NCBI GenBank assembly: GCA_007745835.1
Contig: CP036424.1
Span: 705,001 to 769,000 of the forward strand
Reading direction: 5' to 3'
DNA: 64,000 nucleotides
DNA from: Planctomycetes bacterium MalM25
GTDB taxonomy: Bacteria; Planctomycetota; Planctomycetia; Pirellulales; Lacipirellulaceae
Below are positions 10,242 through 17,545 of the stretch, piece by piece. The notes under the pieces are model-generated. The model had not been told where the DNA came from. It was given only the letters and a program-made list of their open reading frames with translations, and made no database searches. The position numbers were made by a program, and so were the translations under genes. Position 1 is the first letter of the stretch. Every line of letters starts with the position of its first letter.

Positions 10242-10820
10242 ATGATCGACGAAACCGACAACCTGGACGAAGCCCTCGCCGACGAGGCGAACGACCCGGC
10301 GGCCGAGACCGTTGAGTTCGCTTCTGCCGACGTGGCCGAAGAGGCCCCCCCCGAGCCGACCGCCGAGGAGAAGCTCGCCGACGCCGAGGACCGCCTGCTG
10401 CGGATGCAGGCGGAGCTGCAGAACGTGCTGAACCGGACCCGCCGCGAGGTGGCCGACGAGCGGAAGTACGGCGCGCTGGGCCTCGCCCGCGACCTGCTAC
10501 CGGCGATCGACACAATCGATCGGGCGCTCGAGGCGGCGGAGAAGGCGGGCGAGGAGGCCGACGCCCAGGGCCTCGCCGCCGGCTTCAAGATGGTCCGCGA
10601 ACAGATCGTGGCGACCCTCGCTCAGCACGGCTGTGAGCCGATCCCCGCCGACCCGGGCGTGGAGTTCGACGCGAATTTCCACGAGGCGATCCTCCAGCAG
10701 CCCTCCGACGACATCCCCGCCGGCGCGATCACGATGGCCGCCCAAACGGGCTATAAGCTGCACGACCGCGTGGTCCGCGCGGCGCAGGTGATCGTCTCCT
10801 CCGGCCCCGCTGAAGGCTGA
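10242..10820 (+). CDS. grpE: Nucleotide exchange factor GrpE
   Basis: A 192-residue GrpE. The first about 45 residues are acidic and probably disordered. EEKLADAEDRLLRMQAELQN and the following region form the long coiled coil. DLLPAIDTIDRALEAAEKAG and GVEFDANFHEAILQQPSDDI match the four-helix and beta-domain signatures, and VVRAAQVIVSSG closes the protein. It releases ADP from DnaK. Spacing to dnaJ (11 nt) and to the next gene (9 nt) indicates an operon. Confidence 0.95.
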   Translation: MIDETDNLDEALADEANDPAAETVEFASADVAEEAPPEPTAEEKLADAEDRLLRMQAELQNVLNRTRREVADERKYGALGLARDLLPAIDTIDRALEAAEKAGEEADAQGLAAGFKMVREQIVATLAQHGCEPIPADPGVEFDANFHEAILQQPSDDIPAGAITMAAQTGYKLHDRVVRAAQVIVSSGPAEG

Positions 10821-10829
10821 GAGACCACC

Positions 10830-11123
10830 ATGCCAACTTACGACTATCAGTGTGACGCCTGTAACCATGAGTTCGAGCTGTTCCAGCAGATCTCGGATCC
10901 GGTCAAGAAGAAGTGCCCCGAGTGCGGCAAGCTGAAACTCCGCCGGCTGTTCGGCACGGGCGCGGCGGTGGTGTTCAAGGGGTCGGGCTTCTACGAGACC
11001 GACTACCGCAGCGAGTCGTACAAGAAGGGCGCCGAGAGCGCTAAGAAGGCGACCGAGAAGAAGAGCGAGTCGAAGTCGAAGAGCAAGTCCGACTCGAAGC
11101 CGACCACCAAGAAGAAAGACTGA
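10830..11123 (+). CDS. FmdB-family zinc ribbon protein
   Basis: A 97-residue protein. MPTYDYQCDACNHEFELFQ and CPECG give a four-Cys zinc ribbon (Cys8, Cys11, Cys29, Cys32), the FmdB/CxxC_CXXC_SSSS family. GAAVVFKGSGFYETDYRS is the conserved segment after the ribbon. The tail from residue 65 is a Lys/Ser-rich low-complexity stretch. The family was named after a putative regulator, but its role is largely unknown. It starts 9 nt after grpE and probably belongs to the dnaJ-grpE operon. Confidence 0.88.
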   Translation: MPTYDYQCDACNHEFELFQQISDPVKKKCPECGKLKLRRLFGTGAAVVFKGSGFYETDYRSESYKKGAESAKKATEKKSESKSKSKSDSKPTTKKKD

Positions 11124-11177
11124 CGAAGTGAGTTAACGGTAAGCGGTACGATTCATTCCGCCTTCCCCATTGATCCC

Positions 11178-11357
11178 ATGCGTTGCCCCGTCTGCGATAA
11201 CGAGTTCAAGCAGGACGAGACGCCCTCCATGCCGTTCTGCAGCGATCGCTGCAAGACGATGGACCTGGGGCGTTGGCTCGACGAAGGGTATTCTCTACCG
11301 CATATGCCCGACCCCGACAGCGACGAATTCGAGCAGGGGTTGGCCGACGGACCCTGA
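11178..11357 (+). CDS. yacG: DNA gyrase inhibitor YacG (small zinc protein)
   Basis: A 59-residue protein. Cys3, Cys6, Cys21 and Cys25 (RCPVCDNEF ... MPFCSDRCKTMDLGRWLDEG) form the YacG zinc finger. The FCS-RCk--DLG-W block is diagnostic, and the acidic C-terminus is usual. In E. coli YacG binds GyrB and blocks DNA binding by gyrase. It lies 54 nt after the FmdB-like gene on the same strand and 18 nt before a membrane-protein gene. No strong ribosome-binding site is seen before the ATG. Confidence 0.88.
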   Translation: MRCPVCDNEFKQDETPSMPFCSDRCKTMDLGRWLDEGYSLPHMPDPDSDEFEQGLADGP

Positions 11358-11375
11358 CGCCCTGAAGCGACCGCC

Positions 11376-12440
11376 GTGCCGGACACCTCGCCCCCCCCTG
11401 AGCCCCTGAGCCAACCGCCCGAGCCGTTGCGGCGGGTCGACTGGCTCGCCGTCGCGCCCTGGCTCTTGCTGCTGCGGGCGCCCGGGGTGACCTTCGGTTG
11501 GCCTCTCCTGCTGGGCGCTTTGGGCACGATGTTCGTGCTGGGCGGGCTCGAAAGCGATCACGCCGCGGACCTCGGGTCGCCCGTCTCCTTGCTGCGGGTC
11601 GCGGCCGATCGCTTGGTCGCCTTTCCAGCGGATGTTCTCGGCGCTTTCCGAGAGACGTTCGCCAACGAAGAGTTTTCCTCGGGGCGCCGAGCGCTCCGTC
11701 TGGTGGGGATGGGGCTCGGTCTGACTGTTTGGGGCGTGCTCGGCCTCGTGATCGTCGATCACGCGGCGCGCCGCCTCACCGATTCCCGGTCGGTAGGATC
11801 ACGGGCCGTTTGGTGGCGCGCCGTGAAGCGGCTGCCGACTTTGCTTGGCCTATTTGCTTTCTTGGCCGTCGTCGTCTGGCTCGGTCTCTGGCTGTGGCCG
11901 CTGATTCTGCGTTCACTGTGGCTCGACGCCTGGACTCCGATTGCGGTGCTCTCCGCTTTGGGCGGCGGCGTCGCGTTGCTGATCTCGACGGGCCTGGTGC
12001 TGCTGCTGGGCGGCCTGCTGCTGGCGGCTCCCCTCCTGTGGCCCGCCATCGTCGTCGACGACGCCGACGCGTTCGACACGGTTAGCCGCGCCTTCGCTTA
12101 CGCGACCCAGCGGCTCGGCCGGCTGATCGGTTACGTGGCCGTCGCGGGCGTGCTGGGCGTGCTGAGCGGTGCGCTCGTCGAGGCGGTCACCATCGCGGCG
12201 CTCAACCTGTCGTTCGCCGGTTTTCCGCCGCTCGAGACGAGCGACCCGGCGGGTGACGGATGGGCCAGGAACCTCTTGGGTTTCTGGTCAGCGCTCTTCG
12301 ACCGCGCGGCGCGGGGCTTCTACCCCGCCTACTGGTTCGTCGCCACAACCGGCGTCTACCTGCTGCTCCGCCGTGACGTGGACGGCCAACCGCTCGACGA
12401 GATGACGCTCCCCCGCGATCAGCCCGCCGACGCCGCGTAG
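11376..12440 (+). CDS. Polytopic membrane protein of unknown function
   Basis: A 354-residue protein from GTG. After a Pro-rich cytoplasmic start (PPPEPLSQPPEPL) there are about six to seven hydrophobic segments, for example VWGVLGLVIV, LLGLFAFLAVVVWLGLWLWP, LISTGLVLLLGGLLLAAPLLW and LIGYVAVAGVLGVLSGALV. No catalytic motif or known transporter signature is visible. It follows yacG closely, and its 3' end overlaps the convergent gene at 12419 by 22 bp. I do not recognise a function. Confidence 0.75.
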   Translation: MPDTSPPPEPLSQPPEPLRRVDWLAVAPWLLLLRAPGVTFGWPLLLGALGTMFVLGGLESDHAADLGSPVSLLRVAADRLVAFPADVLGAFRETFANEEFSSGRRALRLVGMGLGLTVWGVLGLVIVDHAARRLTDSRSVGSRAVWWRAVKRLPTLLGLFAFLAVVVWLGLWLWPLILRSLWLDAWTPIAVLSALGGGVALLISTGLVLLLGGLLLAAPLLWPAIVVDDADAFDTVSRAFAYATQRLGRLIGYVAVAGVLGVLSGALVEAVTIAALNLSFAGFPPLETSDPAGDGWARNLLGFWSALFDRAARGFYPAYWFVATTGVYLLLRRDVDGQPLDEMTLPRDQPADAA

Positions 12441-12778
12441 CCGGCGAGCAAGGCGCCGAAGCCCTTGTGGAACTGGCCGCGGCTGAGCACGTGCTCGCAG
12501 CCCGCCTCTTGAGCGGCTTGCAGACGCGCTTCGTGGACGTGGGGTCCGTAGGCCATCACCGCCACGCCCGGCGCCGCTTCGCGGAGCTGTTCGACGAGGG
12601 CGGCGAGGTCCTCGATCGGCGCCGTCAGGTCGATCGCGACGACGCGCGGCGCGTCCTGCCCGGCCGCTTCGACCGCCCCGTTGGGGGCGACGGTCCGCAG
12701 CGCCACGCCCGCCCGTTGGGCCGCCCCGTCGGCCGCGGAGAGGGCCATGAGGTCGGTCGAGATCAACAGCGCGTTCAT
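12419..12778 (-). CDS. Degenerate receiver-like (CheY-fold) protein
   Basis: A 119-residue protein whose hydrophobic strands and spacing resemble a response-regulator receiver: MNALLISTDL, then PRVVAIDLTAP (candidate phosphoacceptor Asp), AVMAYGPHVHEARLQAAQEAG and CEHVLSRGQF. The usual N-terminal acidic pair is reduced to one Asp and the conserved C-terminal Lys appears replaced. It may therefore be a pseudo-receiver. No output domain is attached. It is downstream of the PII gene on the same strand, separated by a palindromic repeat. Assignment is moderate. Confidence 0.6.
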   Translation of the reverse strand: MNALLISTDLMALSAADGAAQRAGVALRTVAPNGAVEAAGQDAPRVVAIDLTAPIEDLAALVEQLREAAPGVAVMAYGPHVHEARLQAAQEAGCEHVLSRGQFHKGFGALLAGYAASAG

Positions 12779-12824
12779 GTCGGTTTCAGAGGACGCAGGT
12801 GTGAAAATACCGAGTGGATGATTC

Positions 12825-12920
12825 CGCCGAGCCGCACCCGTCAGGAAGCGACCGAGTGAGTCGCGGTTCGTTAGCCATCGCTCGATCGCCTGGTCGCTTC
12901 CTAGCGGGCGCGGCTCGGCG
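12825..12920. repeat. Palindromic repeat, family B copy 1
   Basis: Left arm 12825-12853 (GAGCCGCACCCGTCAGGAAG then CGACC) pairs with the right arm 12892-12920 (GGTCGCTTCCTAGCGGGCGC then GGCTCGGCG). A second full copy is at 29262-29349 and a half copy at 45775-45798. It lies between the PII gene and the receiver-like gene. Confidence 0.82.
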
Positions 12921-12966
12921 TTCTATCCGTTTATCGGTCGCCGCCTGTTGCTTTGAGGCCTTCCGG

Positions 12967-13314
12967 TTACAGGGCGCTCGGGCCGGAGAGGCCATCGCTG
13001 ATCTGGATGGCGTCGGCCAACGGCAGCACGAGCGCCTTGCCGTCGCCGATGTGCCCCGCCTTGCTGGTGCGGGCGTGCTCTTCAAGGCACCTGAGCGTCG
13101 GCTCGATGAAGTCGTCGTTCACCGCGACGTGCAGCTCGACTTTGCGCAGCAGGTGGGTCTCGTACTCGTGCCCGCGGTAGCTCTCGGCGTGGCCGCGTTG
13201 GCGGGCGAAGCCCATCGCGTCGGCGACCGTGAGACGCGTCACCCCGATGGCGGCGAGCGCCTCGGTGACCGCGTCGAGCTTGGTCGGTTGGATGACCGCG
13301 ATGATCAGCTTCAT
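12967..13314 (-). CDS. PII-family nitrogen regulatory protein
   Basis: A 115-residue PII. MKLIIAVIQPTKLDAVTEAL is the first strand and helix. GFARQRGHAESYRGHEY is the T-loop, with Tyr46 and Tyr51 both present, so uridylylation at Tyr51 is possible. AGHIGDGKALVLPLADAI is the ATP-contacting B-loop region. PII proteins bind ATP/ADP and 2-oxoglutarate and regulate AmtB, GlnE, NtrB or N-acetylglutamate kinase. No amtB or glnA is adjacent; the upstream neighbour is a metalloprotease gene. The residue differences from classic GlnB (FAR, HIGDGKALV) suggest a divergent subgroup. Confidence 0.9.
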   Translation of the reverse strand: MKLIIAVIQPTKLDAVTEALAAIGVTRLTVADAMGFARQRGHAESYRGHEYETHLLRKVELHVAVNDDFIEPTLRCLEEHARTSKAGHIGDGKALVLPLADAIQISDGLSGPSAL

Positions 13315-13354
13315 GCCGCCGCCTGGAGGCTAGCCCCGGGAACACGCCCCGGGT

Positions 13355-16201
13355 TCAGTCCGCAGGATACCCTTCCGTGGGCTGCGTGAGTACCGCCGCG
13401 GGCTGGCCCGGCTCCTTGCCGAACAGCAGGCCGAGGAACGAGCCGCCGCCGCCCGTGTCGAGCAAGCGGTCGGTGTCGAGCACCTTCTCGATGCGGTCGG
13501 AGGCCTCGCTGAGGTGGGCCTCGCTGTAGCGGTCGAGCTCGGGGTCGTCCTCCAGGAGGAGGTCGATCGCCTTCTTCAGGTCACGCAGCTCGGCGTAGGC
13601 GAGGGTCTGGCAGTCCTCGGGGGCCGACGTCCGGTCGAGGGCCAGCTTCGCCAGCCGCGCCAGGTAGCTCCGCTGCAAGTTGCGGCGGAGGCTGCTGATG
13701 AGCGGCTTGCGGTTGGTGTACTCACCACCTTCTTCGAAGTCTTTCACCTCGGCGAAGATCGAGTCGGTCAGCTTGGTGAGCAGCTCCGCCACGGTGAGGG
13801 CGTCCTCCTCCGGGTCGATCTTCAGCTCGTTGTCGTGCAGGCGGGTCAGCGTGAGCGAGCCGAGCAGCTGGTCGAGCGTGCGGTCTTGCAGCAGCAGGAT
13901 CGTGCGGTGGACCGGGTAGTCGATCCGTGTGGTCGATCCCTCGCCCCAGTGCGACCAGCGCGACGGGGTCAGCTTGTTGTAGACCTCGGGGGAGATCTCG
14001 AACGGCTTGTCGCTGAACATCTCCTCGGAGACCAGGTCGAGCGCCTCGCGCTGCCGGTCGGCGGCGACCAGCGCGAACGGCTCCGCGGCGTTGTCGTCCC
14101 CCTTGTGCGAGCGGCTCACGTACAGGCCGCCGACGTAGCGAGAGGCGTTGAACACCGCACTGAACCGCGTTCCCAGCAGCACGCCGAAGGTCCGACGGGC
14201 CTTCTGGTAGCCCTCGCCCTCTTTGACCATGTCGTCGATGAGCCGCGGCATCGCCTCGTCGACCAGCTCCGCTTGGAGCTTGGCGTACTCGACCAGGTTG
14301 TCCGTGAAGTCGAAGCGGCGGCTGTGCGGGTCGGGGTCGATCCCGCGGGTGTCCTCGTCGGTCGCGTAGGCGAGCTCCGGCTCGCCGCTGCGGCCGGCGA
14401 TCTCGGCGAGGCCCTTCTTCTCGTCCTTGAGCGGCTTGTAGCCGTACTCGATCGCCCAGTAATCGTAGGCGCCGATGGTCGTCGTGTAGTAGTCGACCTG
14501 CTTGAGCCGTTCGGGAAGCAGGAAGACCGGGTTGTAGTCCATCACCGAGGCGACCAAGCCCGTTTCGCGGGTCTTCTCGGTGTCCTGCATCTCTTCGAGC
14601 GAGTACTGCGTGCTCGCCTTGAAGTTGTGACGCAGGCCGAGCGTGTGACCGACCTCGTGCATCGTGACCTCCTTGAGGCCCTGGTCGATCAGCTTCTTCA
14701 GGTCCTCGGGCGAGCGCTTGCGGGTCGCGGCGACCGTCGTGGCGAAGGCGAGCTGGCGCGACGCGCCGCCCAGCAGATTGCAGCTGCAGCGGCCGTTGTG
14801 CAGGCAGCCGCGCAGGCGTTGCGGCAGGGCGTTCTGTTGTTGCTGGTAGGTCTCCAACTCGATCGGCCCGCCCGACAGGGCCGCGACGCCCTGCGGCGTG
14901 AAGTACTCGTACTCCTGCTTCCAGAACTGGAGGAAGTCGGCGTCGAAGATGATGTCGGCGTCGAGGATCTCGCCCGTGAGCGGGTTCACACGCGACGGGC
15001 CCATGGCGAAGCCGGCGCCGGAGGTGATCCAGCGGAAGGTGTTGTAGTTGATGTCGCCCGGGTCCCACTTGGCGTCGTTCTGCTGCTGCTCGACCTCGAT
15101 GGCGTTGTAGAAGCCGGCCTTTTCGAACGCCTTGTTCCACTCCTCGATGCCGTCGCGGATCGGTTTGCGGTAGGCGAACGGAACGGTCTTCTCGAGCCAG
15201 AACTTGATCGGCTTCTTGGGCGTGGACACGTCAGCCGAGGCGTCCGCCTTCTCGAGGTTCCAGCGGTTGATGTAGCGCACGAAGCGGCTGTCCGGGTCTT
15301 TCTTCGAGAAGTCCTTGACGGCCGTCAGGAAGTAGCCGATCCGGTCGTCCGCCTCGCGCGGCTTGTAGCTCGTCTTGGGCAGGCGGCTGATCGAGTAGTG
15401 CAGGTTGATCGTCGCGGCACGCGAGTCGGGCACCGTCTCCAGGTAGCGCGTGCCGGCGGAGGCGTAGGTCGCCGCCACCTGGATCTCGACGTTCTTCGAG
15501 TAGCCCTTCACCTCGCCCCAGCTGCTGCGCTGGCGGCTGAACGAGAAGCCACGCAGCACCTGGCTGATCTGCGGCAGGTCCGAGAAGAAGACCGGCGTCA
15601 GGTCGACGACGTACGAGCCGCCCGAGCCACGCGTCTTGATCGGCAGGCTGTACAGGATGCTGTCCGTGTACGCGAGCTTCACCGCCTCGGCGGTGGGCGA
15701 GCCCGACTTCGCCTTGAAGCGGACGTTGCGGCGGACGATCTGGATGTTGTCGCCCTGCTTGCGGAACTGCCAGACCCACGGGTCGTCGTAGTTCCAGCTG
15801 AACCCACCCAGGAGCGGCATCTGGCCGATCCCCTTGGCGATGGTCATCAGCAGGATGTAATCCTTGTTCAGGTCGGACGACTTCAGCTCCGCGAAGAGGT
15901 TCGTGTCGGACAGGTGCAGCTTCAGGACGCCGTCGATCGCCTTGGTGTCTTCGAGCACCTTCGACGCGGGCGGGTACTTCGGCTTGCGTGGCGTCGGCTT
16001 CGAGTCGCTGGAGGACTTGCTCGACGAGCTCGAGCCGCTGTCGGCGGCAACCGGCGAGGTGTCCTTCTCGGCATCGGCGCTGTCCGTCTTGGCCGGTTCC
16101 TCGTCCGCCCGAGCGGGGGCTTGCGCGCCGAGCAGGGTCAGAACGGCGGCGGAGCAGATCAGCGTGCGGAGGGCGCCGCGTCGTTGGGGAGCAAGCGACA
16201 T
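13355..16201 (-). CDS. Secreted zinc metalloprotease (DUF5117/DUF4953 type)
   Basis: A 948-residue protein. I chose the ATG at 16201 because it gives a clean signal peptide (MSLAPQRRGALRTLICSAAV then LTLLGAQAPARA); the frame is open further upstream without a signal. After a Ser/Lys-rich spacer come the DUF5118/DUF5117-like blocks (LLMTIAKGIGQMP, VVDLTPVFFSDLPQ). The zinc site is TMHEVGHTLGLRHNFKAS near residues 513-530, a metzincin-like HExxHxxGxxH. GSVMDYNPVFL follows, resembling the downstream Met-containing turn. The C-terminal part is helical. Probably a periplasmic or outer-surface protease. A CCCGGG-based hairpin lies just past the stop. Confidence 0.88.
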   Translation of the reverse strand: MSLAPQRRGALRTLICSAAVLTLLGAQAPARADEEPAKTDSADAEKDTSPVAADSGSSSSSKSSSDSKPTPRKPKYPPASKVLEDTKAIDGVLKLHLSDTNLFAELKSSDLNKDYILLMTIAKGIGQMPLLGGFSWNYDDPWVWQFRKQGDNIQIVRRNVRFKAKSGSPTAEAVKLAYTDSILYSLPIKTRGSGGSYVVDLTPVFFSDLPQISQVLRGFSFSRQRSSWGEVKGYSKNVEIQVAATYASAGTRYLETVPDSRAATINLHYSISRLPKTSYKPREADDRIGYFLTAVKDFSKKDPDSRFVRYINRWNLEKADASADVSTPKKPIKFWLEKTVPFAYRKPIRDGIEEWNKAFEKAGFYNAIEVEQQQNDAKWDPGDINYNTFRWITSGAGFAMGPSRVNPLTGEILDADIIFDADFLQFWKQEYEYFTPQGVAALSGGPIELETYQQQQNALPQRLRGCLHNGRCSCNLLGGASRQLAFATTVAATRKRSPEDLKKLIDQGLKEVTMHEVGHTLGLRHNFKASTQYSLEEMQDTEKTRETGLVASVMDYNPVFLLPERLKQVDYYTTTIGAYDYWAIEYGYKPLKDEKKGLAEIAGRSGEPELAYATDEDTRGIDPDPHSRRFDFTDNLVEYAKLQAELVDEAMPRLIDDMVKEGEGYQKARRTFGVLLGTRFSAVFNASRYVGGLYVSRSHKGDDNAAEPFALVAADRQREALDLVSEEMFSDKPFEISPEVYNKLTPSRWSHWGEGSTTRIDYPVHRTILLLQDRTLDQLLGSLTLTRLHDNELKIDPEEDALTVAELLTKLTDSIFAEVKDFEEGGEYTNRKPLISSLRRNLQRSYLARLAKLALDRTSAPEDCQTLAYAELRDLKKAIDLLLEDDPELDRYSEAHLSEASDRIEKVLDTDRLLDTGGGGSFLGLLFGKEPGQPAAVLTQPTEGYPAD

Positions 16202-16242
16202 AGGGTTCGGCTCGATCGTGGATTGGGCGAAGGGGCGCGTGG

Positions 16243-16263
16243 GTTGTCCGCTAGCCGGACAAC
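16243..16263. promoter_or_regulatory. Inverted repeat upstream of the metalloprotease gene
   Basis: GTTGTCCG, five bases (CTAGC), CGGACAAC: a perfect 8-bp inverted repeat 42 bp upstream of the ATG at 16201, in the gap between divergent genes. It is a candidate operator or leader hairpin; no partner protein is suggested by the sequence. Confidence 0.35.
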
Positions 16264-16374
16264 ACGCCTCACCGGAATAATAGGAACCGGCAGGGCCCAC
16301 GGCCCACGAACTATACCCCATTGTGCCCGGTTTGCTCGACCGGCCCAGCCTTCCCGCCCCATCCAACCGGCGCC

Positions 16375-17361
16375 GTGGACCGCATAAAGCTCCCCCCCGA
16401 ACCGATCCGACGCCGGATCGAGGCCCTGAATCAGACGCCGCCGGTGCGAGCGAGGTGGACACGCGCCTGCCGCGGACTCAGCGAGGATACGGTCTGGCGG
16501 TTGGAGGGCGGCTCGCAGACTCTGGCGGTGCGGTGTTGGCGGATCAACGATTACAAGCTGCAGCTCATCCGGCAGCTCAGGCGGGTGCTGAGCTGGACTT
16601 GCAAAGAGGGGCTGGCGTTCGTCGCGGCGCCGATTGGTGAGCCGATCCATGACGGCGAGGGTGGTCTGTGGGAGATGGCTCCCTGGAAGTCGGGATCGCC
16701 GCTCTCGGAACTCTCCGAAGACTCTTCGGCCGTCGAAGAGGCCGTTAAGGGCTTGGTTCAGTGGCATGTCGTTGCTCGTCGTCTTTCTGATCCCCCCTCT
16801 TGGTTTCCTCGTGGGATGCAGCTGCGGCGTTACCGATTGAAACAGCTCGATACGATCGCGCAAGAGATCCCCTGGTTGGTTGATGATCGGGTCGCCGCTC
16901 GGTGGCCGGAGCTAACGCCGCTCGTGCGAGGGCGATGCCAAGCGGCCGAGCGGGCGGCGCAGGCGATACGCTCAATCGATTGGTCTCAGGCCACCAGCCA
17001 AATGATCCACGGCGACGCCCGGCCCGAGCACTTCTTGATCGAGAACGGCGAACTGACCGGGCTTATCGACTTCGGCGCCATGCGGCGGGACACACCCTGG
17101 GCCGATTTGGCGCGACTCGCGGGCGAGCTTGGTCCGGGTCGGATCGAAGAGGTCGTGTCGCTCTACGAACAGGCCAGCGGTCAGCCGGTGGACCGAGCCG
17201 CTGTCGCCGCCCTCGACCTAGCCGGTGCGGCCGTCTCCTCGGCGAACTGGAGCCGCTGGCTGAGCGATCCGAGCCGGCATTGGCCCGACCCCGAGTTGGT
17301 CCGCCAGCGGCTGCGATCGATCTCCTCCCGGCTGGCCGCGGGCGGTTTTGGCCCAGCGTGA
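16375..17361 (+). CDS. Phosphotransferase of the aminoglycoside-kinase-like fold
   Basis: About 328 residues from the GTG at 16375; the frame is open back to a TTG at 16321, so the start is uncertain. SQMIHGDARPEHFLIENGEL is the catalytic loop (HGDaxxxHfl) and TGLIDFGAMRRDTPWADLARL is the Mg-binding IDFG segment of the APH/choline-kinase superfamily. The N-terminal lobe (VWRLEGGSQTLAVRCWR) fits the ATP-binding lobe. Members phosphorylate small hydroxylated molecules; the substrate is not indicated and antibiotic resistance should not be assumed. It is divergent from the metalloprotease. Confidence 0.8.
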   Translation: MDRIKLPPEPIRRRIEALNQTPPVRARWTRACRGLSEDTVWRLEGGSQTLAVRCWRINDYKLQLIRQLRRVLSWTCKEGLAFVAAPIGEPIHDGEGGLWEMAPWKSGSPLSELSEDSSAVEEAVKGLVQWHVVARRLSDPPSWFPRGMQLRRYRLKQLDTIAQEIPWLVDDRVAARWPELTPLVRGRCQAAERAAQAIRSIDWSQATSQMIHGDARPEHFLIENGELTGLIDFGAMRRDTPWADLARLAGELGPGRIEEVVSLYEQASGQPVDRAAVAALDLAGAAVSSANWSRWLSDPSRHWPDPELVRQRLRSISSRLAAGGFGPA

Positions 17362-17545
17362 GCCGTCCCACGGCCGGGGGAGATCTTTATGAACCCCCTG
17401 TGGTGGCGTTGCGTTAAGTAGCCGATGCCGACGATATTCCGGGGCCCGGCCTGTGGCATTCCGGGGACCAGTCGGCGGAGTCGCGACTGGCTAGAATGAA
17501 ACCGCCGTCCCCGACGGCGAAGACCCTCCCGCTCAAACCGTTTCT

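Noticed and set aside
13514-16387. 957-residue plus-strand open frame opposite the metalloprotease
   Set aside because: It is antisense to a gene with a clear HExxH site and signal peptide, and has no recognisable domain.
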